A stretch of DNA of 64,000 nt, taken from assembly GCF_007994075.1 (NCBI RefSeq), contig NZ_VIWU01000001.1, positions 248,001-312,000 on the forward strand. The letters are read 5' to 3'. The translations under genes were made by a program, and so were the position numbers. Source of the stretch: Pseudonocardia hierapolitana (GTDB lineage Bacteria > Actinomycetota > Actinomycetes > Mycobacteriales > Pseudonocardiaceae). The number at the start of each line of letters is the position of its first letter. Position 1 is the first letter of the stretch. Below, piece after piece: positions 18,319-26,600 of this stretch. The notes under the pieces were generated by a model. It was not told where the DNA came from, did no database searches, and saw only the letters and a program-made list of their open reading frames with translations.

Positions 18319-19779
18319 TCAGCCACCGGTTCCGGCGGAAATCGGACCCGGGACACCGGCGTCCGATTTCCGCCGATCGCTCCGTTCGGGGTGGTCGGCG
18401 TAGGTCAGCGAGAGGCCCCCGTCGCGCGAGAGCCGGGTCATCGCGGCCGCCGCCCCGATCAGGAGGATCACCCCGACGCCCTCGGCGAGCTCCTCGACGT
18501 GGTAGCCCATGACGAAGCCAATCCCCTCGTTCCCCGCCGCCATGAACATGCCCTGGACGACCTCGAGGCCGAGCCCGGCGGCGAGCATCAGCCCGATGCC
18601 CCCGATCAGCAGCGCACGGGCACGGGCGTGGACCCGGACGGCGAGCATCGTCACCGCCACGGCGACGCCCAGGCCTGCGAGCGTCCCCGGGATCAGCCAG
18701 TAGAACGGGAAGTCGCCGGTCTCGGCGACCACGAGCCGCCCCAGCTCCTCGGAGCGCTCGTGCAGCTGGCTCTGGTCGTCCAGCGAGAGGAAGGCGAGCA
18801 CGGCCGCGGTGACGAGCCAGTACGCGGCGCCGGGCGCCCCGGCGTTCCGCGCGACCACGAACGTGGCGAAGTGGGCGAGCGCCGCCGTGGCCAGCAACGC
18901 CACGCTCCACCAGGTGGGCAGGTTGTGCTCGACGAGCACGTCGACGAACAGGCGCAGCGCGCGCCACGCGGGATGCGCGGGATCGGCGAGTACGAAGCCG
19001 AGGCTGAGCAGCGTCAGGGCCACGCTGACCCCGCCGAGCCACCACCAGACCGCCGTCGGGCGCATCGGCACGGCCTCGCTGCCGGGGACCGCAGCGCGGT
19101 GCCGCACCGCGAGCCCGTCGCGGTGGCGGACCAGGACCAGCGCCCGACCCGCGGCTGCCGCCATCAGCGCGGCACCGACGTTCCCGCCCAGCTCCCCGAG
19201 GTGCGCGACGATCACGGCTGCGGGCTCGGCATGCCCGCCGAGCAGGGCGGCGAGGAACGCCCCGGCCACGGCCGACACCAGGAGCACCACGCCACCGCCC
19301 ACCATCAGGCGGCCCGACGGGGCGCCGACCCGTGCCGCGAGCAGGATCAGCACCCCGGCGAGCACCGGCACCAGGACGGCGGCCGTCGTGAACCAGTTCC
19401 GGGTGAGCGCCTCCTCTCCGAGCACGAGACGGCCGATGCCGCCTAGCCTGCGGTGCACCCCGCTGAGCTCGGCGAGGGAGAACGCCCCGACGATCCCGGC
19501 GGCCGTGAACCAGGCACCCGCCCCGGCCACCGCGCCTGCCCTCGCGGCCGCGCCAGTCACCGCGAACACGAGCGCCACTGTGATGAGCAAGGTGGTGCTC
19601 CACCAGGCGGGCAGGGTGTTCTCGCCGAGCGCGTCGAGCCAGCGCGCGAGCTCGGTGCGCGCGTCCCGGTCCGGACCGGCCGTCGCGACGGCGAGGCTCA
19701 CGCCGGTGAGAACCGTCGAAATGATCAGGACCATTCCGACCGGATGAAAAGGCAACCGCCGGGCACCGAAATCGATCAT
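18319..19779 (-). CDS. Polytopic membrane protein with internal duplication, unknown function
   Basis: 486 residues, about 12-14 transmembrane helices. It consists of two homologous halves offset by about 231 residues: ENTLPAWWS (53-61) matches EHNLPTWWS (284-292); SLAELSGVHRRLGGIGRLVL (101-120) matches SLDDQSQLHERSEELGRLVV (332-351); HLGELGGNVG (193-202) matches HVEELAEGVG (427-436). The recurrent D/E-x-x-x-H and H-x-x-E-L in the membrane suggest a metal- or proton-linked site. I do not recognise a named family. ATG 19779 chosen for GAGGAG 8 nt upstream. The last 20 codons overlap a perfect 15-bp inverted repeat. Confidence 0.78.
   Translation of the reverse strand: MIDFGARRLPFHPVGMVLIISTVLTGVSLAVATAGPDRDARTELARWLDALGENTLPAWWSTTLLITVALVFAVTGAAARAGAVAGAGAWFTAAGIVGAFSLAELSGVHRRLGGIGRLVLGEEALTRNWFTTAAVLVPVLAGVLILLAARVGAPSGRLMVGGGVVLLVSAVAGAFLAALLGGHAEPAAVIVAHLGELGGNVGAALMAAAAGRALVLVRHRDGLAVRHRAAVPGSEAVPMRPTAVWWWLGGVSVALTLLSLGFVLADPAHPAWRALRLFVDVLVEHNLPTWWSVALLATAALAHFATFVVARNAGAPGAAYWLVTAAVLAFLSLDDQSQLHERSEELGRLVVAETGDFPFYWLIPGTLAGLGVAVAVTMLAVRVHARARALLIGGIGLMLAAGLGLEVVQGMFMAAGNEGIGFVMGYHVEELAEGVGVILLIGAAAAMTRLSRDGGLSLTYADHPERSDRRKSDAGVPGPISAGTGG
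18333..18375. terminator. Perfect 15-bp stem hairpin inside a gene 3' end
   Basis: CGGCGGAAATCGGAC at 18333-18347 and GTCCGATTTCCGCCG at 18361-18375 are exact reverse complements with a 13-nt loop. It lies wholly within the last codons of the membrane protein gene and 35 nt upstream of the SDR start. The stem strength suggests termination or attenuation, or a dyad operator for the SDR gene. Confidence 0.6.
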
Positions 19780-19874
19780 CGGCCGACTCCTCGTCTCGAG
19801 CACGTGGCTGAACGGAAGAGCAAGGCGAGGTTGCCACACGACATCACAATGGTGCGGCAGGCCGGGCGTCAGGA

Positions 19875-19909
19875 ATTGCGCGTGTCGTTCATGGAACGGG
19901 ATGCGCAAT
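19875..19909. terminator. Nested inverted repeat downstream of SRPBCC gene
   Basis: ATTGCGC (19875-19881) pairs with GCGCAAT (19903-19909), and inside it GTTC (19887-19890) pairs with GAAC (19894-19897), with a 5-nt unpaired bulge on each side. It begins 25 nt downstream of the SRPBCC stop on the minus strand, so it probably ends the ArsR-SRPBCC transcript, but it could equally be an operator for the membrane gene starting at 19779. Confidence 0.5.
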
Positions 19910-19933
19910 GGGTGCGATCGGCTGATCGACTGC

Positions 19934-20407
19934 TCACACCCAGTTGTCCGGGTGCTTGTCGCGGACGGCACCCAGCTCGATCCCGTGCTCGAGCAGGGCC
20001 TTCGCAGCGCACAGGACGGTGGTGTATCCGCCGGTGGACCCGGCGATGTACTCGATCACGTCGTCGCCGGTGCCGCTGAAACCCGGATCGTCGAGCGAGC
20101 CGGTGAAACCGGACTCGGTGATCGTGACCACCGTCCCCTCCTCCCGCGGCGTGAACCGGAACTCGACGGTCAGGCCGTCACCCCCACCGGTTGTCAGGAC
20201 GAACCGCTCGGGCGCCTCGAACTCCTTCACCAGCACGGTGTCGGTCACGCCGTACATCTCCCATTCCCACCGCACGGTGGCGCCCGGCGCGAGCGGGCCG
20301 CTGCTCCTGGTGAACCAGAACCGGGTGGTGATCGCGGGATCGACGAACGCGGTGAAGACCCCCGCGGGCGGGCGGCGGATCAGTGTCGAAGCCTCGACGT
20401 TCGGCAT
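19934..20407 (-). CDS. SRPBCC/AHSA1-like protein
   Basis: 157 residues, single START-like helix-grip fold: IRRPPAGVFTAFVDPAITTRFWF at the N-terminus, the central VRWEWEMYGVTDTVLVKEFEAPERFVL strands, and the long C-terminal helix GGYTTVLCAAKALLEHG. Such proteins bind hydrophobic ligands in a cavity. The gene starts 3 bp after the ArsR-SRPBCC fusion stop, so the two are one operon. Confidence 0.88.
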   Translation of the reverse strand: MPNVEASTLIRRPPAGVFTAFVDPAITTRFWFTRSSGPLAPGATVRWEWEMYGVTDTVLVKEFEAPERFVLTTGGGDGLTVEFRFTPREEGTVVTITESGFTGSLDDPGFSGTGDDVIEYIAGSTGGYTTVLCAAKALLEHGIELGAVRDKHPDNWV

Positions 20408-20410
20408 CGC

Positions 20411-21220
20411 TCAGCTCCTCCACGCCTCGGCCGGCACCGGGGGAAGCGTGGTCCCGGTCTCCAGCAGCGTCTTGAGGTCGGACAGCAGGTGCGGCCAGCC
20501 GGTGCTCGCCATCGCCCGCATCGTGCTGTCGGTGGGGAAGTCGTCGTGGACGACGGTGAGCTTGACGGTCTCCCCGAACGGCTCGATCTCGAACGTCACG
20601 CGCGACCGGCTCTCGGCGGCGAGCGTGGCGCGCACGTCGTCGGCGATGCCGTTCAGGCTCGCCCACTCGGGCGTGGGCGTGTGCCAGGTGTAGGCGAGCC
20701 TGCGGTGCGGCTCGGCCTCCAGCACGACCTGGTCGGGGTCGACGATCCGCTGCCCGTCCTGTTCCCAGACCATGGCCGACCCGGGACGCCAGTCGGTCTC
20801 GAACGAGATGCCCCAGTACCGGCGGGTGAACGCCGGGTCCGTGAGCGCCTTCCACAGCTGCTCCGGCGTGGTCTTGATGAAGGTGGTGTACACGAAGGCG
20901 GGCTCACCCATCGGTGACTCCTCCAATGCCTGTTTGAGGTCGGCGAGCGCCTCGACGCGCCGCCGGTCGTACTGGTGGATCCAGCGGTCGGCGATCGCGT
21001 GGATCGGCACCGCGTTGAGGTAGTGCAACTTCTCCCGGCCGTTGCGAACGGTGGTCACGAGGTTCGCCCCCTCCAGCACCGCGAGGTGCTTGCTGACCGA
21101 CTGCCGGGCCATCTCCAGGCCCGCGCACAGCTCGGTCAGCCGCTGCCCGTTGCGCGCGTTGAGGCTGTCGAGGAGCCGGCGACGGCTCGGGTCGGCCAGC
21201 GCCTTGAAGATCTCGTCCAT
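20411..21220 (-). CDS. ArsR-family HTH fused to SRPBCC domain
   Basis: 269 residues with two domains. Residues 1-100 are an ArsR-type winged helix (EIFKALADPSRRRLLDSL, then MARQSVSKHLAVLEGANLV, then TVRNGREKLHYLN). There is no metal-binding cysteine motif, so it is not a classical metal sensor. Residues 108-255 are an SRPBCC/AHSA1 domain (FIKTTPEQLWKALTDPAFTRRYWG, VILEAEPHRRLAYTWH-type strand, WPHLLSDLKTLLE). The ligand is probably a hydrophobic molecule sensed by the second domain. ATG 21220. Two near-identical palindromes lie directly upstream, implying autoregulation. Confidence 0.9.
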   Translation of the reverse strand: MDEIFKALADPSRRRLLDSLNARNGQRLTELCAGLEMARQSVSKHLAVLEGANLVTTVRNGREKLHYLNAVPIHAIADRWIHQYDRRRVEALADLKQALEESPMGEPAFVYTTFIKTTPEQLWKALTDPAFTRRYWGISFETDWRPGSAMVWEQDGQRIVDPDQVVLEAEPHRRLAYTWHTPTPEWASLNGIADDVRATLAAESRSRVTFEIEPFGETVKLTVVHDDFPTDSTMRAMASTGWPHLLSDLKTLLETGTTLPPVPAEAWRS

Positions 21221-21240
21221 CCCCTGCCCCGGTCGGTCAT

Positions 21241-21285
21241 GCAGCCGTTCGGCTGCCTTTCCACGATAGGCAGCCAATTGGCTGC
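21241..21285. promoter_or_regulatory. Twin palindromic operators for the ArsR-SRPBCC regulator
   Basis: Site 1 GCAGCCGTTCGGCTGC (21241-21256) and site 2 GCAGCCAATTGGCTGC (21270-21285) share identical 6-bp arms GCAGCC/GGCTGC around 4-nt spacers; site 2 is a full 16-bp palindrome. Centres are 29 bp apart. They fill the gap between the ArsR fusion (start 21220) and the divergent arginase-like gene, so both promoters would be covered. Confidence 0.75.
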
Positions 21286-21312
21286 ATGTCAATGCGCGCG
21301 CAGACTGGCGGC

Positions 21313-22059
21313 GTGACCGTGATCGCCGTCCCGTTCCACCTCGACGAGCACCTGCCCACCCTGGAGCTCCCGCTCCCCGCCGACCGCACGATCGCACCGG
21401 ACCTGCCGGCCGGGTCGCCGTGGGAGCGGATGGCGCTGCTCTACGCCGAGGTGGCGGAAGCCGTCGCGGCCGAGGTGCGAGCGGGCCGCGTCCCGGTCGT
21501 CGTGTCGGGCGACTGCACCGCCTCGCTCGGAGTCGTCGCCGGCCTGCAGCGGGCCGGTCACGATCCGCGCGTGGTCTGGTTCGACGGCCACGCGGACGTC
21601 CAGACCCCGGAGACGACGTCGTCGGGCTACCTGGGCGGGTTCCCGGTGCGCCAACTGGTGGGCGGCTCGGACCGCACCGCCCCCGACCGGCTCGGGCTGC
21701 GTCCGGTCCCGGAAGGGGACGTCGTGCTGGTCGACGCGCGCGACCAGGACCCGCCGGAGGTGGAGTACCTCGCGCACGCGGCGATCCGGCAGGTGCCGGT
21801 CGAGGAGGTCGGCGACGCGCTGCCGCCCGCGCCGGTGTACCTGCACGTCGACGTCGACGTGACCGACCCCGACGACCTGCCGGGCCTGATGATCCCCGCG
21901 CCCGGCGGGCCCTCACTCGCGGCGGTGACCGCGGCCGTCCGGACCGTCGTCGCCGCGGGTGGCGTCGCCGCGGTGGGGATCGCGTGCACCTACCGGCCCG
22001 GCAGCGGAACCCACCGGGAGCTCGCCGGACTGGTCGCGGCGCTGTCAGGCCTCGAGTAG
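21313..22059 (+). CDS. Arginase/agmatinase-superfamily protein
   Basis: 248 residues, near the lower end for ureohydrolases. Metal-site motifs are recognisable but altered: SGDCTASLG replaces the usual GGDHS, so the first metal-binding His is Cys; WFDGHADVQTPETTSSGYLGG corresponds to the DAHxD motif, and HVDVDVTDPDDLPG to SxDxDxxDP. A GDC variant with the second motif followed by NTPE/QTPE is typical of a divergent actinobacterial branch with unproven activity. GTG at 21313 chosen; ATG at 21286 or 21292 would also work. Its 3' end overlaps the convergent TetR gene by 15 bp. Confidence 0.8.
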   Translation: MTVIAVPFHLDEHLPTLELPLPADRTIAPDLPAGSPWERMALLYAEVAEAVAAEVRAGRVPVVVSGDCTASLGVVAGLQRAGHDPRVVWFDGHADVQTPETTSSGYLGGFPVRQLVGGSDRTAPDRLGLRPVPEGDVVLVDARDQDPPEVEYLAHAAIRQVPVEEVGDALPPAPVYLHVDVDVTDPDDLPGLMIPAPGGPSLAAVTAAVRTVVAAGGVAAVGIACTYRPGSGTHRELAGLVAALSGLE

Positions 22060-22602
22060 GCGCGCGGCGGCGCGACGGGCCTGCTCGATTGCATCGGCCT
22101 GCCCGCCTGCCGTCACGGCGACGTTCGCGCCCTCGTACAGCACGTGCAGCTGCGCACCGAGGTCCTCGGCGCCGTCCACGAGCTCGGTGAACAGGGCGCG
22201 CATCGCCGCCTTCTCGGCGCGGATGACCGGCTCCCCGGGATGGTCCGTGCCGCCGATCTCCGCGTGGGCGTTGACGAACGCGCAGCCGCGGTCCTGCTCG
22301 GCGAGCCACTCCTCGAGCGCGCCGAAGACGGCCAGCGCCCGTTCCCGCCCCGGCGGCACCCGCTCGACGTACTCCCGGACGAACGCCTGCCACCGCCACG
22401 CCCGCCGCCGCAGGTACAGCGCGACCAGCGCGTCCTTGCTGCCGAACCGGTCGTAGAGGGTCTTCTTCGTGGTGCCCGCGACGTCGGCGATCAGATCCAC
22501 GCCGACCGCGCGGATCCCCCGGCGGTAGAACAGCTCGGCCGCCGCGTCGAGCAGCCGCTCCCCCGCGGGCGTGAGCGGTGCGACCTCGAAACCGGTGCTC
22601 AT
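22045..22602 (-). CDS. TetR-family transcriptional regulator
   Basis: 185 residues. N-terminal HTH at about 12-58 (GERLLDAAAELFYRRGIRAVGVDLIADVAGTTKKTLYDRFGSKDAL), then an all-helical ligand domain containing RGCAFVNAHAEIG, which is typical of AcrR/YcdC-like repressors. Divergent from the EamA exporter with a palindrome between, so it most likely represses itself and the exporter. Ligand unknown. Confidence 0.92.
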   Translation of the reverse strand: MSTGFEVAPLTPAGERLLDAAAELFYRRGIRAVGVDLIADVAGTTKKTLYDRFGSKDALVALYLRRRAWRWQAFVREYVERVPPGRERALAVFGALEEWLAEQDRGCAFVNAHAEIGGTDHPGEPVIRAEKAAMRALFTELVDGAEDLGAQLHVLYEGANVAVTAGGQADAIEQARRAAARLLEA

Positions 22603-22615
22603 AGACTGCGAGTAT

Positions 22616-22625
22616 ACCGACCGGT
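22616..22625. promoter_or_regulatory. TetR operator candidate
   Basis: ACCG-AC-CGGT core, extending imperfectly to TATACCG-AC-CGGTGTG, in the 40-bp gap between the tetR-like gene (start 22602) and the divergent EamA gene (start 22643). ACCG/CGGT cores are common in TetR-family operators. Confidence 0.55.
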
Positions 22626-22642
22626 GTGGTTACCTCGAGCTC

Positions 22643-23569
22643 ATGGATCGACGGACGGACGCGGCGGCGGGCGCGGCACTCGTCGTGCTGTGGAGCTCCG
22701 GCTTCATCGGGGCGGAGCTGGGCACCCGCTACGCCCCCGCCGACACGCTGCTGGCCTGGCGCTATGTCGTGGCGGGCGCCGTGCTGGCCGGGCTCGCCGC
22801 CGCGCTGGGCACCCGGCTGCGCCTGCGGGCGCTGCTGCGCCAGGGCACGCTCGGGCTGCTCTGCCAGTGCCTGTACCTGGGCGGGGTCGTCACCGGTGTC
22901 GGGCTCGGCGTGCCCGCCGGCACCACGGCCCTGATCGCCTCCGTGCAACCGTTGCTCGTCGCCATCGCGGCCGGACCCGTGCTCGGCGAACGCACCGGGC
23001 CGCGCGGTCGCGTCGGGCTGGCGCTCGGCCTGGTCGGTGTCGGCATGGTCGTGGCAGGCGACCTCGGCCTGGGCGACGCGCCGTGGTGGGCGTTCCTGCT
23101 CCCCGTCGGCGGGATGGTGGCACTCACCACCGGAACGGTCCTGGAACGGCGGTGGCGTCCCGCCGAGTCACCCCTGGAATCCCTCACCGCCCAGACGGTC
23201 CTCGCAGCGGGCGTCTTCGTCGCGGCGGCCGGGGTCGGCGGGCACCTGCGGCCGCCCGCCGACCCGGGATTCTGGTGGGCCGTCGCCTGGGTGGTGGTGC
23301 TGTCGTCGTTCGGCGGCTACGGCGCGTACCTGCTGGTGCTGCGGCGCAGCGGCGCCGTGCGGGTGAGCACGCTGCTCTACCTGACCCCGCCCACCACGAT
23401 GCTGTGGGCGTTCGTGATGTTCGGCGAGGTGCCCGGCCCGCTCGCCGTGCCGGGTGTCGCGGTGTGCGCGGTCGGCGTCGCCCTCGCGCTCGGGGATAGG
23501 CCGTCCCGCGCCCCCGATCGAGACATGGTGACCGCTCGCCCCGGCAGTTCAGGAAAGCCACCTTCCTGA
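22643..23569 (+). CDS. EamA-family (DMT superfamily) transporter
   Basis: 308 residues, about ten transmembrane helices in two EamA repeats (roughly 5-135 and 145-285). The N-terminal AALVVLWSSGFIGAELG and the second-half end STLLYLTPPTTMLWAFVMFGE are family hallmarks. Probably a metabolite exporter; substrate unknown. ATG at 22643. Regulated most likely by the divergent TetR protein. Its last eight or so codons lie in a repeated inverted-repeat element also found at 32.2 kb. Confidence 0.9.
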   Translation: MDRRTDAAAGAALVVLWSSGFIGAELGTRYAPADTLLAWRYVVAGAVLAGLAAALGTRLRLRALLRQGTLGLLCQCLYLGGVVTGVGLGVPAGTTALIASVQPLLVAIAAGPVLGERTGPRGRVGLALGLVGVGMVVAGDLGLGDAPWWAFLLPVGGMVALTTGTVLERRWRPAESPLESLTAQTVLAAGVFVAAAGVGGHLRPPADPGFWWAVAWVVVLSSFGGYGAYLLVLRRSGAVRVSTLLYLTPPTTMLWAFVMFGEVPGPLAVPGVAVCAVGVALALGDRPSRAPDRDMVTARPGSSGKPPS

Positions 23570-23600
23570 ACCGTCAGGACAGGAACGTGGCTTCCCTGAA
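23548..23600. repeat. Paired inverted repeat element, copy 1
   Basis: Two hairpin units in opposite orientation. Unit A (23548-23570) has arms TTCAGGAA and TTCCTGAA around AGCCACC. Unit B (23574-23600) is an imperfect inverted copy, with CAGGA at its left and GTGGCTTCCCTGAA at its right. The core GCCACCTTCC and its complement recur in the element at 32184-32238, so this is a dispersed family. It starts within the EamA stop region and probably acts as a terminator before lhr. Confidence 0.7.
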
Positions 23601-23648
23601 CCTCGGGGAGGCCTCGCACATCCGGGACTGTCGGGGTGCGGGCGCATC

Positions 23649-26600
23649 ATGGATCCCGTGAGCGCGCTCGACGGTTTCTCCCCCGCCACCGCGGACTGGT
23701 TCCGCGGGGCCTTCGCCGCGCCCACCGCCGCCCAGGAGGGCGCCTGGTCTGCGGCGCAGGCGGGCAGGCACGCGCTCGTCGTCGCGCCCACCGGCTCGGG
23801 CAAGACCCTGGCCGCGTTCCTGTGGGCGCTCGACCGCCTCGCCGCCGGGCCACCGGCCGACACCGCCCACCGGTGCCGGGTGCTGTACGTCTCCCCGCTC
23901 AAGGCTCTCGCCGTCGATGTGCAGCGCAACCTCCGCTCCCCGCTCGCCGGCATCCGCCAGGCCGCCACCCGCCTCGGGCTGCCGGTCCCCGACATCGCGG
24001 TCGGCATGCGCACCGGCGACACCCCCGCCGACGAACGCCGCCAGTTCGCCCGCACCCCGCCCGACGTGCTTGTCACCACGCCGGAGTCGCTGTTCCTGCT
24101 GCTCACGTCCGCTGCGCGCGAGTCGCTGCGCGGCGTCGAGACCGTGATCGTCGACGAGGTGCACGCCGTCGCAGGCACCAAGCGGGGCGCCCACCTGGCG
24201 CTGTCCCTCGAACGGCTCGACGAGCTGCTGACGAAGCCCGCGCAGCGGATCGGGCTCTCGGCCACCGTGCGCCCGATCGACGAGGTCTCCACGTTCCTCG
24301 CGGGCGCGCGGCCGGTGGAGGTGATCCAGCCGCCCATCCCGAAGACGATCGAGGTGTCCGTCGAGGTCCCGGTGCCCGACCTCGCGGCGCTCGACGAGCA
24401 ACCCGCGGTGGGCAGCTCCGACGAGGAGGTCATCGGCTCGGCGGCGGGCACCGCCCAGCGGCCGTCGATCTGGCCCGCGGTGGAGCGGCGGCTGCTCCAG
24501 CTGGTCCGCGAGCACCGGTCCACGATCGTCTTCTCCAACTCGCGGAGGCTGGCCGAACGGCTCACGGCCCGGCTCAACGAGCTGGCCGCGGAGGAGGTCG
24601 AGGAGGCGGCTGATCTCGACACCGTGCTCGACACCTTCCCGGCCGAGGCGATCGGCCAGTCCGGCATCGGCGGCGGCGCGCTCCCCACCGTGGCGAAGGC
24701 GCACCACGGGTCGATGTCCCGCGAGCAGCGCACGCTCGTGGAGGAGGAGCTCAAGAGCGGCCGGCTGCCCTGCGTGGTGGCCACGTCCAGCCTCGAGCTG
24801 GGCATCGACATGGGCGCCGTCGACCTCGTCGTGCAGGTGGAGGCCCCGCCGAGCGTGGCGTCCGGGCTGCAGCGGGTGGGGCGGGCGGGCCACCAGGTCG
24901 GCGCGGTCTCCCGCGGGGTCGTGTTCCCGAAGTACCGCGGAGACCTCGTGTCCTGCGCGGTCGTCGCCGAGCGCATGACGTCGGGTGCTATCGAGTCGAT
25001 GCGCTATCCGCGCAACCCGCTCGACGTACTGGCCCAACAGGTCGTCGCGATGACCGCCCTCGAACCGTGGCAGCTCGGCGACCTCGCCCGGGTGGTGCGC
25101 CGCGCGGCGCCGTTCGCCGCGCTGCCGGAGTCGGCGCTGCACGCGGTGCTGGACATGCTCGCGGGGCGCTACCCGTCCGAGGAGTTCGGCGAGCTGCGCG
25201 CCCGCATCACGTGGGACCGCGTCACCGACACCCTGCATGGCCGCCCCGGCGCGCAGCGCCTGGCCGTCACCTCGGGCGGCACCATCCCCGACCGGGGCCT
25301 GTTCACGGTCATGACGCCCGGCGGGGCCGACGGGCGCGGCTCCCGCGTCGGCGAGCTGGACGAGGAGATGGTCTACGAGTCGCGCGTGGGCGACACCTTC
25401 CTGCTCGGCACGTCGAGCTGGACGGTCCAGGACATCACCCACGACCGCGTGATCGTCACACCGGCGCCGGGGCAGCCTGCGCGGATGCCGTTCTGGAAGG
25501 GCGAGCAGATCGGGCGACCGCTGGAGCTCGGCCGGGCTGTCGGGGCGTTCGTGCGGGAGATGGCGGGCCTGTCGGAGGAGGCCGCGCGCGAGCGGGCCAC
25601 GGCCGCGGGTCTCGACGCGTGGGCGGTCGACAACCTCGTCGCCTACCTGCACGAGCAGCGCGAGGCCACCCGCCACGTGCCGAGCGACCGCACCATTCTC
25701 GTCGAGCGGTTCCGCGACGAGCTGGGCGACTGGCGCCTGGTCGTGCACTCGCCGTTCGGGTCCAAGGTCAACGGGCCGTGGGCGCTCGCGATCGCGGCCC
25801 GGATGCGGGAGCGGCGCGGGGTGGAGGTGCACGCCTCGGCCGCCGACGACGGGATCGTGCTGCGGCTGCCCGACGCCGTCGACGACTCCGGCGCCGAGGT
25901 CACGCCCACCGCCGAGGACGTGTTGCTCGACCCGGCCGAGGTGGAGCAGGTCGTCGTCGCCGAGCTGGGCGGCTCGTCGCTCTACGCGTCCCGGTTCCGG
26001 GAGTGCGCGGCGAGGTCGCTGCTCCTCCCCCGCCGCGACCCACGCCGGCGCACCCCGCTCTGGCAACAGCGCCAGCGCGCGTCGCAGCTGCTCACGGTGG
26101 CGGGGCGCTACGAGCAGTTCCCGGTCACCCTGGAGGCGATGCGCGAGTGCGTGCAGGACGTGTACGACCTGCCCGGCCTGCGTGAGCTGATGGGCGACGT
26201 GCAGTCGCGCAAGGTGCGCGTGGTCGAGATGACCACCCCGGCGCCGTCGCCGTTCGCGCGCAGCCTGCTCTTCGGCTACGTCGGGATGTTCCTCTACGAG
26301 TCCGACGCCCCGCTCGCCGAACGCCGGGCCGCGGCGCTCTCGCTCGACTCCACGCTGCTCGCCGAGCTGCTCGGGTCGGAGGCCATCCGCGAGCTGCTCG
26401 AGCCGGAGGTGGTGGCGGAGGTCGAGGCGCAACTGCAGCGGCTCGCGCCCGACCGGCACGTCCGCGACGCGGAAGGCGCGGCCGACCTGCTCCGGTTCCT
26501 CGGCGACCTCACCACCGAGGAAGCGGCTGCGCGCGGGGTGTCCGAGGAGTGGCTCCACGAGCTGGAGGCCGCTCGCCGCTCCATCCGCGTACGCATCGCG

